Made by a program: the position numbers and the translations under genes | NCBI GenBank assembly: GCA_039545355.1 | Contig: BCJJ01000032.1 | Span: 62,001-126,000 of the forward strand | Direction: 5' to 3' | From: Trichosporon coremiiforme | Taxonomy: Eukaryota > Basidiomycota > Tremellomycetes > Trichosporonales > Trichosporonaceae | Length of the DNA stretch: 64,000 nucleotides | Shown here: positions 1 to 10,500 of the stretch, piece after piece | Layout: every line of letters begins with the position of its first letter | Position numbering within the stretch: the stretch's first letter is position 1 | Notes under the pieces: model-generated | Databases searched by the model: none | The model's input: the letters and a program-made list of their open reading frames with translations, nothing else | Told to the model about the DNA's origin: nothing

Positions 1-1566
1 ACGGGTGCGATGGCTTACGTTGCCCCGTTCGTTCCTGTGGCGCAAGACAACTACTTTTCGACGGAGGAGCGCTTCACGCTCCGCGACCTGATTCTCGACA
101 ACCTGCGCTCTTCTTCCGAGGCATCGGCTGCGGCTGCCCTCCACTTCATCGCCACCCTCCTTTCTGACCATTGTAGGCATGTTACCTCCAAGCTGCTCGT
201 CATCGTGCGCGAGCCCTCGGCGACTGCGCTTGCTCGACCCTCCCTTCCTCCGCCAGAGTCAGAGTCCTGGCAGTCTACTCTTCCTCCGCCCGTTACTTCG
301 ACCGACGCCCACCTCCAGGAGCCGGAACTGTACAGCGGCCTGATCCCGAAACTCGACGACGTCATCCAGAGCAGCCACGACGTGATTGGCTTCGCGTCGT
401 ATCTAGCTGACGCCGAGGCGTTCCTGGAGGCAGACGGGTGCTGGCGGTCATCGCGCGTACCGCTCGAGTTCGTGAACGACGACGGACACCCGACCTTGCT
501 CCGGGTAGGCGAGTACGACTCGGACCCGCTGCAGCACAAGCTATCCCCTTCGGACCCGCTCGTGCGGCAGCTCATGCAGCAGCTCGGCGAGTGGTTCGCC
601 TCTCCGCCAGACCGTAACGTCGCGCTTACAGGAGCCATCTCCGCCGTCGCACGGTGTCCGCACCGCTCGCTGACAGGATGGCTGCTGTACGATGTGCCAC
701 GGGAAGCTGACCCGTGGGATGAGTCTGTTAGTGTCTCGTCGGATGACTCGGTGGGCGAGATTCAGCGGTCTGGCGTGCAGTCGAGGTCCGACGACCCCTT
801 CAGCCACGTCACGCTTCCAGCACTGTACCAGATCCTGCGCCAGCTCGTAAAGCAGGTCGGTGCTTTCCGGAGCCTGGACGGCTTCGACCGCCTCCTCGCG
901 GAGCGGCGACAGGGTCTCCTGTTCGCGGACCACTTAGAGGAATCGATGACGCTGATGGCCGAGGAGGCGCCGGACATGACGCCGAAGCAGAAGGGCGGTC
1001 TAGCCAAGCTGAAGGCTCTGTGGAACAGCCCAGGTTTGAAGCGCAAGGTGTCTGGCGTCCCGCCGCCCGCGGTCACTCCTCCCTCGGCGCCAAGCACGCC
1101 GTCGCGTCCTCCAGGCAGCCGCCGGGGAACAATCTCCACGCCTCCGTTGCCGCGCACTCCGAGCCACACCGGCACGAACGGCCCCAGTACCCCGGGTACG
1201 CCGGGCACGCCGTCGCCTGCCCCGCCTCTCCCGCCCCCACCACCATTCAAGACGCACTACGCCGGCACTGCGGGGGCAGTAGACGTCTCCCCAGCCCAGC
1301 CGCCACAGCAAGGTCCCTGGGCCGAGGAAGCAAAAGACACGCTCGGCCTGACACTGGGCGACCTGTCGCTGTCCGCGCCAAGCGTCTCCGAAGCCAGCGC
1401 AACGGAAACAGACAGCGCGGCCGCGCCCGAGCGCCGCCTGCCGGGACGCATGAGCCTGACGAGCGTGCTTGACAACTGCATCGTGCTCGAGGAACTCGTC
1501 AAGGAGCTCGTGGCCATCATTGTAGCGCGGCGCGCAATGGGGATCGACCAGGTCGGGTATGTCTGA
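1..1566 (+). CDS. FHIP/RAI16-like protein (FTS-Hook-FHIP complex), C-terminal part, 5' truncated
   Basis: The frame is open from base 1, so the first visible Met (base 10) need not be the true start; the gene begins outside the window. Visible: a segment LRDLILDNLRSSSEASAAAA.. followed by ..LHFIATLLSDHCRH, then SDPLVRQLMQQLGEW with a LTG motif, and a C-terminal helix LDNCIVLEELVKELVAIIVA. Together these match the C-terminal half of the RAI16/FAM160 (FHIP) family, whose members tether Hook and dynein to early endosomes. Between the family blocks lies a Pro/Ser/Thr-rich linker (about residues 345-440) that is probably disordered. No intron is needed inside this part. It is convergent with the LIS1 gene, another dynein factor, 416 bp away. 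Family assignment is by recognition of conserved blocks; the function in this organism is inferred. Confidence 0.75.
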   Translation, partial: TGAMAYVAPFVPVAQDNYFSTEERFTLRDLILDNLRSSSEASAAAALHFIATLLSDHCRHVTSKLLVIVREPSATALARPSLPPPESESWQSTLPPPVTSTDAHLQEPELYSGLIPKLDDVIQSSHDVIGFASYLADAEAFLEADGCWRSSRVPLEFVNDDGHPTLLRVGEYDSDPLQHKLSPSDPLVRQLMQQLGEWFASPPDRNVALTGAISAVARCPHRSLTGWLLYDVPREADPWDESVSVSSDDSVGEIQRSGVQSRSDDPFSHVTLPALYQILRQLVKQVGAFRSLDGFDRLLAERRQGLLFADHLEESMTLMAEEAPDMTPKQKGGLAKLKALWNSPGLKRKVSGVPPPAVTPPSAPSTPSRPPGSRRGTISTPPLPRTPSHTGTNGPSTPGTPGTPSPAPPLPPPPPFKTHYAGTAGAVDVSPAQPPQQGPWAEEAKDTLGLTLGDLSLSAPSVSEASATETDSAAAPERRLPGRMSLTSVLDNCIVLEELVKELVAIIVARRAMGIDQVGYV

Positions 1567-1982
1567 CCGCGGCGCTGACCCCTATTATAGACTAGTCCAT
1601 CCCATAATGCACAACCCACAGCCACAGCACTGTAGCACCTGACGATGCGATGACCTTTTACGATATTTCTGACCTAACGTTGCAACGAGACTTCTGAAGT
1701 ACCGAATGCTGAGCCAATGTATACTGAAATGGCTGATGCGTTGAAGACGTAAACATGAGACACACACGTGACAACGAGCGATGAGGCGATGGGAGGAAGA
1801 TGAGAATGAAGGTGAGGCAAACACGGACGGGCCAAGAAACACCTGTGTTGCAAAACGGTAGTATCAATGCACACAAAACTCGCCCCGGTGGCTCTGGTGA
1901 CTCGCGGCCACCGATCTAAAATGGAAAAGTGTATCTGTAAGAGGAAGGATGCAAAGTATGGGGGTTGGGGTGGGGTGGATCC
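1567..1982. other. Intergenic 3' regions of the FHIP-like and LIS1 genes
   Basis: Convergent 3' ends with no convincing ORF. The base composition is more AT-rich than the flanking genes, as expected for 3' UTRs and polyadenylation regions. Confidence 0.6.
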
Positions 1983-3713
1983 TCATGGTGTCCAGACCTG
2001 TATCCTGTCAGCTTGATTTCCCAACTTATCGAGCTCGCTCTAACTTGCTCCAGCTCGCTCCCGCTCACCTTGATAGTATTATCGACGCATCCCGTAGCCA
2101 TGACGTTGATCCGTCTCGGCTCGTCCTTCTTGCCGTCCTTCTCCCCTCCTCCGCCGCCGACAGTCGCGCGTCCCCACGCGGCACAAGTGACGAAGTGCCC
2201 GTGCGCATCGAGCGTCTTCGTGCACCTGCCCGTGGCCAGGTCCCAGACCTTGACCGTCTTGTCGTCACTGGCAGACAGCAGGTACTTGCCACTCGGGTGG
2301 AAGATGAGGGCGCGGACCCAGTTGTCGTGTCCGACAAAGGTGCGCAGACACTGCCCGCTCGCCGTGTCCCAGAGCTTGACCGTCTTATCGCGCGACCCGG
2401 TGGCGGCGTACCGTCCCGCTTCGGGGCGGGTGCCGGGCGTGCTGCCGTTGGTCGTTATTCCGGTCAGTTCCCGGATCGCCGCGTAGCTGTTCGCCGGGGC
2501 GAAGGTCGCACACTCGACTACGTGCTCGTGGCCCCGGAGCTCGGTCTTGGTCTCGCCCGTGCTGAAGTCCCACACCCGCGCCGTCTGGTCGTTCGATACC
2601 GACACGAGTAGTCGCCCGTCATCGCTTGGCACCACCTCGCGCACCCACTCTGAGTGCCCCGTCAGGGTCTTCGTGCAGTATCTGATGTCAGCTCAGCCGA
2701 TACGCAAGGTAGCTCACCCCGTCGACACCTCCCACACGCGGATCGTCTTGTCGCGGCTCGCAGAGATGAGCTGCTCACCCGTTGGCATGAAGCGCACACT
2801 CGACACTGTGTGGTCATGTCCGTGCAGCGTCTTCGTGTTCTTGTACTCGTTCGCCGGGTCCCAGAGCTTGATCGTCATATCTCCCGAACATGTCGCTGCC
2901 ATTAGCTACGGCTCGGAGACTTCTCAGCTTACCCATGATGTTACCCTTCGGGTCGAAGTCGACGTCCGTCACAGCCTTAGTGTGCCCCTTCACGGTTCGC
3001 TCTAGGTCGCCCGACTCCCAGTCCCAAATCTTGATCGTCGCATCGTCCGAGGCGCTCGCGAGCACCGTCCATGTCGGGTGGAAGGAGACGCGGGTCACCT
3101 GCGCGCGGTGCGATGAGAGCGTGTGCCGCGCAGGCGGTCGCGGGATGAAGGGCGCGTTCGACGACGATCCGGCGACTGCTCGTGTTGGGCTCGCGAGCTC
3201 GGCGACGAGCGCAGCATTGCGCGCTTCCAAGTCCATGATCTGCGCGTGTCAGCCATGCATTCAGTTGCACCATGACGCTAGGTGGCTTCCCTGCATTCGT
3301 CACTTGGTTGTGTGCGAATGTGCCCCAAACATGACCAAACATCCAACTTTATTGGCCCTAGGCACACCGACATGAGCGTCCGCTGCGAGCTCACCTTCTT
3401 CTGCAGACGAATCACACTCGTCCACTTCTTCTCCAGCAGACCGGAAAACTTGGATTTCGGGTCGGCAGCGTCAAAGTCCTCGAGCTCGGCTTCGCGCGAC
3501 AGGGCATCGTACGTTCCTTGCATGCCCGACGCGAGCAGATAGGACAGCATCGCTCGGTGGCTGTGATGTTAGCGCTGCGGTCGAAATGGGAGCCGGTCGA
3601 AGGCTGGCCCGGTAAACAGTTCAGAATGTGCTCGGACGTGCTGCGCGTGTCCACACACAGCGTAAACAGACGACTCACAGCTCATCCTTCTGCCGCTCGG
3701 ACAGCAGCGACAT
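1983..3713 (-). CDS. PAC1: LIS1/PAC1/NudF dynein regulator (LisH + WD40)
   Basis: Binds and regulates cytoplasmic dynein at microtubule plus ends; needed for nuclear migration and dynein-driven transport. Six exons on the minus strand: 3679-3713, 3395-3560, 2933-3239, 2718-2895, 2069-2681, 1983-1997; total 1314 nt, 437 residues, all phases consistent. The N-terminus [20 protein letters not shown] is a LisH motif, followed by [16 protein letters not shown], a LIS1 hallmark, then a short coiled coil and seven WD40 blades, with [48 protein letters not shown] and DNTIKVW closing the blades. The last 15-nt exon supplies the final Val-Trp-Thr-Pro. Odd points: introns of only 36 and 37 nt (2682-2717, 2896-2932) and a Gly/Lys-rich insert ([13 protein letters not shown]) in the last blade. 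Identity is very secure. Confidence 0.97.
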
Positions 3714-4519
3714 GGTCTGGGCAGATCTGAGCTAGATTCGCTACGACAGCCGTCGTGATCCGAAATGGGGAGGAAGATGAGGGGAATGCGGGAAGCGCAA
3801 AGACAGACACAGGCCGGGGCCGGAGTGTTGACGACGTCTGGAGAGGTGAGGATTGTCTGTTAGAGGGAGACAAGTCGAGAGAGGAATCGTCAGCGGCGCC
3901 GCGTCGAGCTGTCAGCGTTCGTGCGCGCGGAAGGTCACGGGAGACTGTGGGGTCGAGCGAGGGGCGTCGGCTTGGCGATGGGATGACAGTGCCGGCGGTA
4001 GTGCAGGCGGTGTCGCGCTCGAAGGTGAACAAATGCGGACTGACGACGAAAGGTGAGAGTGGCCGATGCGAGTCGGGTGTAGGGAAGACAAAGATGGGAT
4101 GGAGATGAGGATGATTTGAGAAAGGTCGCCGTCGAGGCTCGTATCGTAATATGCGTGGAGGGGTTGTTGGTTTCAGGTCACGACCGCCCGTACGCTGGCT
4201 CTGGCGTGTGGGTATGTTGGTCGCAGCTTCGACGCGCTCTGTGCCTGGCGTGGCCCCTCTACACACATGGCATTGCTGCTCATTAAAGCCCCATTACATC
4301 TTTGAATTAGCCTAGTCAGTCCGAAGCATTTGAACCCTCCCTAATAGGTAGGGTCTGAAGTCGGTGCCTGATAACCTCCACCCGTCCATTTCAGGCGGCC
4401 ACGACCGGTCCACAGAAACACCACTTTGCCCGGGACAGCCTCCTGCCCGGTATATAACAACAATCCCTCTCTCCCGTCTTCCCTCTCATCCTCATCTCAA
4501 CAGAAGCATAGCAATAACA
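3714..4519. other. Divergent promoter region of LIS1 and the dienoyl-CoA isomerase gene
   Basis: 806 bp between two divergent start codons. Long ORFs on either strand here (for example minus 4266-3682) are low-complexity, overlap the LIS1 5' end and match no family I recognise. A TATA-like element serves the rightward gene (see 4451). Nothing else is evident. Confidence 0.55.
4451..4457 (+). promoter_or_regulatory. TATA-box-like element
   Basis: The sequence tatataa lies 63-69 nt upstream of the ATG at 4520, a suitable distance for a core promoter of the isomerase gene. The downstream leader is pyrimidine-rich. Function is inferred from position. Confidence 0.5.
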
Positions 4520-6014
4520 ATGGTCGACGTCTCTCAGTACAACGGCAAGTTCCACCTCGCCTCCGAGCCCGCTCCCCACGTTCTCCTCCTCGAGTTCAAC
4601 AGGTAAATGTATCGTCCCAGTGGTGGAGGACCAAGTGTGGCCGTCCCTCCCCGGTCTCCCATTCAATCGACCTAGCTGACACCGTGCAGAGCCCCCGCCA
4701 ACGCTTTCCACGATGCGTAAGTCTCGTTCACTATTCTTCAGTTGACATTCTAGGTTCTGGATGGAGCTCGAGGACATTGTCAACCGCGTGTCCGGCAACT
4801 CGGACATCCGTGTGATCGTCGTTGGTTCTCGCCTCGCCAAGTTCTTCACTGCCGGACTCGACGTCACGCAGCCCTCGGTCCTGGCCGCTGGCAACGACCT
4901 TGACGCTGCCCGCCGCGCCCTTGCTATCCGTGGACACCTGACTGTGAGTAGAGCCCCCACATTGTCAGATCGGTGGGCGTCACCGAATTGTGGAATCTCG
5001 GCAACCTATTACCGGCCCAAAACATAATCAGCATCACTAATCGGCGACAGCACTTCCAGCGTGCCATCTCCACCCTGGAGCTCTGCACCCAGCCCGTGAT
5101 CTGTGCCATGCATGGATTCTCCCTTGGTCTGGCCATTGACCTGTCGTCTGCCTGCGATATCCGTCTTTGTTCCGAGGACGCCAAGTTCGGCATCATGGTG
5201 AGTCTACGGCGATCGCCGACCCTAGCGGCCGAACCTTTACGTCGGCCGTGGCCCCGGCCGCCACACCATACCGACCTTTGTTATCATGCTTACCAACTCC
5301 TAGGAGGTCAAGGTGGGCCTTGCTGCCGACATCGGTACCCTCCAGCGCTTCCCCAAGATTGTGGGCAGCGGTTCCAAGGCCCGTGAGCTCGCCCTCACCG
5401 GTCGCGAGTTTGGCGCTGCCGAGGCCAAGGAGATCGGCTTCGTCAGCGAGGTCATTCCCGGCAGCCGCAAGGAGGTCCTCGGTGAGTACTCATGCATACA
5501 ACACTGCACTGTGTACTGATGATGATCAGAGGCTGCCATCAAGATGGCCGACGTCATTGCCAAGAACAGCCCCATCGCTGTTGTCAGCACCAAGCACTTG
5601 ATGAACCGTGAGTGAAGACCGACAGAGCAAGTGGCAGTAGAGCTGACGCGCGTTTCAGATGCCAGGGACCACTCGTAAGGGCCTTTACTCCGAGAGAGAT
5701 CACATGTGCTGACCGCGTCCCAGTGTGCAGGAAGGACTTGACTACACTGCCGCCTGGAACCAGTGAGTGCAGCACGGGACGGATGTCTTGGGACGCCGAG
5801 CCGCGCGAGCCGCGCCGTGTCGAGTGACGCTAACGGGTGACCCAGGGCTATGCTGCAGTCTGAGGTAAGAGCTAACTTTATACCGGCCGTTGTTATGACA
5901 TCTGGAATCTCTGAAGAGTGGAAAGCTGACGCGATGCAGGACACGATTGCTTCGATGAAGGCGCGCCTGGCCAAGAAGACGCCCGTGTACAAGCCCATTG
6001 GTGCCAAGCTCTAA
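4520..6014 (+). CDS. ECH1: Delta(3,5)-delta(2,4)-dienoyl-CoA isomerase (ECH1 type), peroxisomal
   Basis: Crotonase-fold enzyme that shifts 3,5-dienoyl-CoA to 2,4-dienoyl-CoA, allowing beta-oxidation of odd-position unsaturated fatty acids. Ten exons: 4520-4602, 4690-4716, 4754-4943, 5051-5197, 5304-5481, 5530-5607, 5659-5674, 5724-5762, 5846-5864, 5940-6014; 852 nt, 283 residues, phases consistent. The block CDIRLCSEDAKFGIM joined to EVKVGLAADIGTLQRFPKIVG is diagnostic of ECH1; the Asp of CDIR, the Glu of EVKVG and the Asp of LAAD correspond to the three acidic catalytic residues known in mammalian ECH1. The C-terminal tripeptide AKL is a type 1 peroxisomal targeting signal. Unusual for its microexons of 16, 19 and 27 nt. 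A plain enoyl-CoA hydratase is less likely because the acidic trio is complete. Confidence 0.93.
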
Positions 6015-6591
6015 GCAGTGAGGCGAGGTGCAGTGGTGCGACACGAGACAAAGGGAAGGTGAAAGCGAAACAAGTTGTAGATCTCGAATGCAGCCACGGA
6101 ACAAATGAAGCAGGTCGACAGGTGAATGGATGGAGTGTGGAGTACGCAGTGTGATGCTGCGGTGGAAAGTTCGCAGCGAGGAAGGCAAGGCGATAGGCCA
6201 GGGGCAAGGAAAGGAGCAAGGTAAGGTGTTCGGGGAACTTTAAAGAGTGCGGGTGCGTTGGTGCAGTGTGAGCGGCATCAAGCGGCAGGGGCTGGGGGAT
6301 TGGGTCAATGGTTTCGGCGCGTGGAGGGTTGAAAGCCTGGAGGGCACAGAGGTAGTGTGCGAATTGGCTGGAGCAACTAGGGCTGTATAGCTTGTATGCT
6401 AACGGTGCTTAATGGGTGTTAGATCTCGAGCTGACTGTGCTCCGTAGCACCGACGGGCATGCGGGTTGCGGGCTCTGACAAAGTCCGCAAGAACAGGGAG
6501 GGGAGGACGCGACTGCAGCTGAGTGGAAAGGGGGAGAGGGGAGAGTTTTAGCTTCGAGCTCTGTTCTTTGGTTTGGAGCTGGGAAAGTAAG

Positions 6592-6615
6592 GAGAGAGAG
6601 AGAGAGAGAGAGAGA
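6592..6615. repeat. (GA)n microsatellite
   Basis: An uninterrupted run of about twelve GA dinucleotides in the non-coding region between the isomerase and kelch genes. Confidence 0.95.
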
Positions 6616-7311
6616 CCGACAATGCAGTTCGCTGAACGGCGACGGTGAGCGGTGAGCGGGGACCGGGGAGGTGAGGTGAGGTACGAGGGGAGGGGAGGGG
6701 TGAGGGGGTGAGGGTGGAAGGAAAAAGGCGAGTGCCCAGTGGTGCGCGCGTCGACAGACTACCATGGTCGAATAATGAACATGGCGCGTCCAGGGCGTTG
6801 TTGCAGGGTCGTGCCCTGGGACGCATCCATTTGTTCCCGCGCGTCGACGCCCAGAGTGCGCTCTTGCGTGCCTTTGCTCTGCACGTTGCAAGCCTCGTGT
6901 TCGGGTGGTGCGCCTTGTCTTGAACGGGCTGGGACACGGGTGACCCTTAGGAGGACCTTAGTGCGCCTTGAGCCATTGAGCGCCTTGGGCGATGGGCCAT
7001 GAGCCACTCTCCACTTTCCCCTTGGTGCGCTGGCACCTGGCACTGGGCCGCAGACCTGCAGACCACCGCAGAGGACTCGAGCCTCAGCGCGCGCCTTGCC
7101 TTCCCTGACCCCTCCTCCCTCACCCTCCCTCGTGTCGCGACTGCACCACCACCACCACCATCCCTGCCCTGCTGTCCTACACCGACGAGCCTCTAGCCAC
7201 TCAGCACTCGCCGACACTGCACCTGGGCTCGCTTTCTCCACCCCTCTCCATCCTCATCCCATCGCCGTCCCACTCTCCACCTCCTCCCCTCTTCGCATCG
7301 TCGACACGCAC

Positions 7312-7330
7312 TCACACACACACACACACA
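7312..7330. repeat. (CA)n microsatellite
   Basis: About nine CA dinucleotides inside the CT-rich leader upstream of the kelch-protein gene. Confidence 0.9.
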
Positions 7331-7592
7331 TCATCCCTCTCCATCCATCTCGTACCCTATCTCCTTCGGCACCCCCAAGCACAACATCCTTCCGACACAT
7401 CTGAATCTTCCCGCACACGCCCGACTTTCACCCACCCACATTCAAAGCGTACATTACAGTACTCAGTCGCGCGTCCCATCAACTTCTCTTCCGTGGATGG
7501 AGCACCTCTGATCCAACCACCCATCACTCCCATCACGCGACGGGCACGCAACACGCCTCGACACCCTCCTTCGCCAGTCAAGCGAGCCCAGC

Positions 7593-10500
7593 ATGGCAAT
7601 CTTCAAGAAGAAGGCCAGCAAGGAGCGCGGCGAAGGCGCTCGCTCCCCGACTAACAGTCCGCCTGTCCAGTAAGTAGACTCGGCGTCGCGACCCAGACCA
7701 CCGTGCAACTTTTTTTTCCCGCACATCCACTCACGCATGCTCTGTCACGGCTACCATGTCCCAGACTCGTGGACTCGATGGGAAGCATGGTGCATCGATT
7801 GCGAGCCATCTCGCATGTTGACATGGAAATGCGCGAAGATCCGACCATGATCGCCGCCCTCCAAGTGACCAGTGCTGACCCTTTGCAGCGGCCAGCAAGC
7901 CCAATCCATGACTGCCGCTGCGCGTCACGTCTCGGTTTCGGACAGCTTCAACGCGGCGGGCGGTCCTAACGGAAATTTCCCCAACCCGAAGCGGATGACG
8001 GCCCAGCAGCCGCCGCAGGTGAGAAACCAGGGAGCCGCTCCGGAGAGTACGACGAGTCGGTTGCTGACATTCCAGATGGGACAGCCAGGCCAGCAACAAG
8101 GATACATGCCTCCCGACCGCTCGTCCTTACAGCAGGTCGCGACTGGCCGTGCGTCACCGGCTGGCGGCCCCGGATACCCATTAGGCATGGGTCTGCCTTC
8201 TGCTTTACAGCAGAACGGCCCGCCCACCAACGGCACTCCTCTTCCCAACATCAACCCGGGGCAGACGATGCCTGGTCAGGCGATGCCCGGCTCGCAGCCG
8301 CAGCAGCCCCTCGGGCCGCCGCACAATGTTCAGTCGCCTACCAACCCCGGCTACCCGTGGTCCACGCGCCAGCTGCGGCTGTACCAGCCTCCGACGAACC
8401 CGCCTGCGCCGCCCATGTCCCCGTTCCCTCGATACGGGCTCAGCGTTCCGCCCTACCCGTCGCACTCGGGTCACATGCTTCTTTTCGGTGGATTAGTCGG
8501 CGAGCGCGCCCACAACGATCTCTGGAGCCTCGACGTCCGGGATTGCTCGCTCCAGCTCGTCAAGACCCGCGGCGAGGCGCCCCTTCCGCGTATCGGGCAC
8601 GTTAGCGCCATTGCCGACCGCGTCATGCTCGTGTTCGGCGGTGACACCAAGATCAACGAGGACGACCAGCAGGACAGCGGCCTCTACGTTCTCGACCTGC
8701 GGACGCAGGAGTGGACCGGTGTGCCGGTTGCGACTGGCCCGAGTGGTCGGTACGGCCACGCCGCGTGCCTTCTTGGAGGATGCTTCTACGTGCACGGCGG
8801 TCACGTCGATGGCCGGAACCTCGACGATCTGTGGTCTTTCGACATACGCCAGCTGGGACAGGACACGCCTAACGGGCAGTACAAGTGGGAGCGCGTCAGC
8901 TACTCTACTCCTGCTCCCTTGGCTCGTACCGGCCACACGCTGGTGCCGTACCGCAACAAGCTCTACCTCTTTGGCGGTACCGACGGCGACTACCACTACA
9001 ACGACTCGTGGTCGTTCGACGTCGCCACTGGCGCATGGACCGAGCTCGAGTGCATCGGCTACATTCCCATCCCGCGTGAGGGCCACGCCGCGGCCATCGT
9101 CGACGATGTCATCTATGTCTTTGGTGGTCGTGATGTGCACGGCAAGGACCTTGGCGACCTTGCCGCCTTCCGCATCTCCAACCAGCGATGGTACATGTTC
9201 CAGAACATGGGTCCCACGCCGATGGCCAAGTCGGGACACTCCCTCTGTGCCGCCCACGGCAAGGTGTTTGTTATCGGTGGAGAGTCCAACCTCTCCAACC
9301 TTTCTCAGCGCGATGATCCTAACATGCTCCACGTGCTGGACACTACCAAGATTAAGTATCCGACCGACAGCCAGGCTGGACGACCCAACACGACCCGCCC
9401 GCGAACAACTTCGGACGCCACCGACAGGCGCCCCTCGCCTGGAGGCCTCACCTCGCCTTACGGTACGGGCCAAGCTGGCCCCGACGCCACACGGGCCGCC
9501 TACTTGGCGTCCAGGTCGCACGACAACCTGTCTCGGTCAATGTCTCCATCCACCATTTTCGGCCAAGGACAAGGATCAGAGCACCTGCCTCTGGTCATTG
9601 CCAACGACACGGGCAACAACATCGCAAAGGGCACGGGGCAGAACGAGTCGCAGGACTGGCAGGGTTTCCCGCCGGGAGCCGCTCCGCCGAATGGCCCCGG
9701 CCAGCCCGGCCAGCCTGGCGCCGTCCGCCCCAATGGCGTCCCCCCGCAGCGTCCCAAGCGCGAGGGCGACGATGAGTTCCGGAGAGCCATGTCGCCCACC
9801 AGCGGCGGTAGCTTCGGTAACCAGCAGCAGGGCCAGGGCCAGGGCACGAACGGCGAGATGGGCTACCAGAACTTTGGCACCGCGCACTCGTCCAGCCAGG
9901 GCCACGCTGCGAACGCTAGCGGCAACGCCCCGAGCCTCAATGGTAGCGCGCACTCGCACACGAACTCTCAGAATAACATCCCGATGAGCCCGGAGCGCAA
10001 GAGCAGCCTGAACAACAACGGCATCGGTGCCGCCATTGCCGGCGGTGTCGCTGGTGCCGGTGCTGCCGCTGCCGTGGGTGCTGCGGCTACCAACGGGTCC
10101 GCGTCGGGCATTCAGTCGCCTACGCCTATTAACGCTGCGGAGCGCGCCCTCATGGGACAACAGGACCAGAACGCCGGCGGCTCGCCCATCCACCCCAGCC
10201 ACACGATCCACCCCAACCCGCGCAACTCGCGCAGCCCGCCTCCCCAGTTACGTCTCGACGGCCCCGGTCGACCAGCCCTGCCCGCCGACGCGTTCTACTT
10301 TGGCGGCGGTAGTCGCTCGCCCACGGGCTCGGGCAGCCGGCCGACGTCGATTAACGGTCGCCCGGGATCGTTATTAGGCCGACCAGGCTCCATCGTCGGC
10401 AACCGCCCCGGATCCATCGTCGGCACGGCTGACCTCCTGCGCGAGCTCAAAGCGCGTGAGACCGAGGCGGACAACGCCAAGCGTCGCGAGGCTGCGCTCC

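Larger units (their letters stand above)
6015..7592. other. Intergenic: isomerase 3' region and kelch-gene promoter/5' UTR
   Basis: No credible coding exon. It holds a (GA)n tract (6592-6615), a CAC-rich run near 7144-7160 and a (CA)n tract near 7312-7330. From about 7090 the plus strand becomes strongly CT-rich, typical of basidiomycete promoters and 5' leaders, ahead of the ATG at 7593. Confidence 0.55.

Noticed and set aside
3682..4266. 194-codon minus-strand ORF upstream of LIS1
   Set aside because: Low-complexity sequence that overlaps LIS1 exon 1 and intron 1 in another frame; consistent with a CT-rich promoter.
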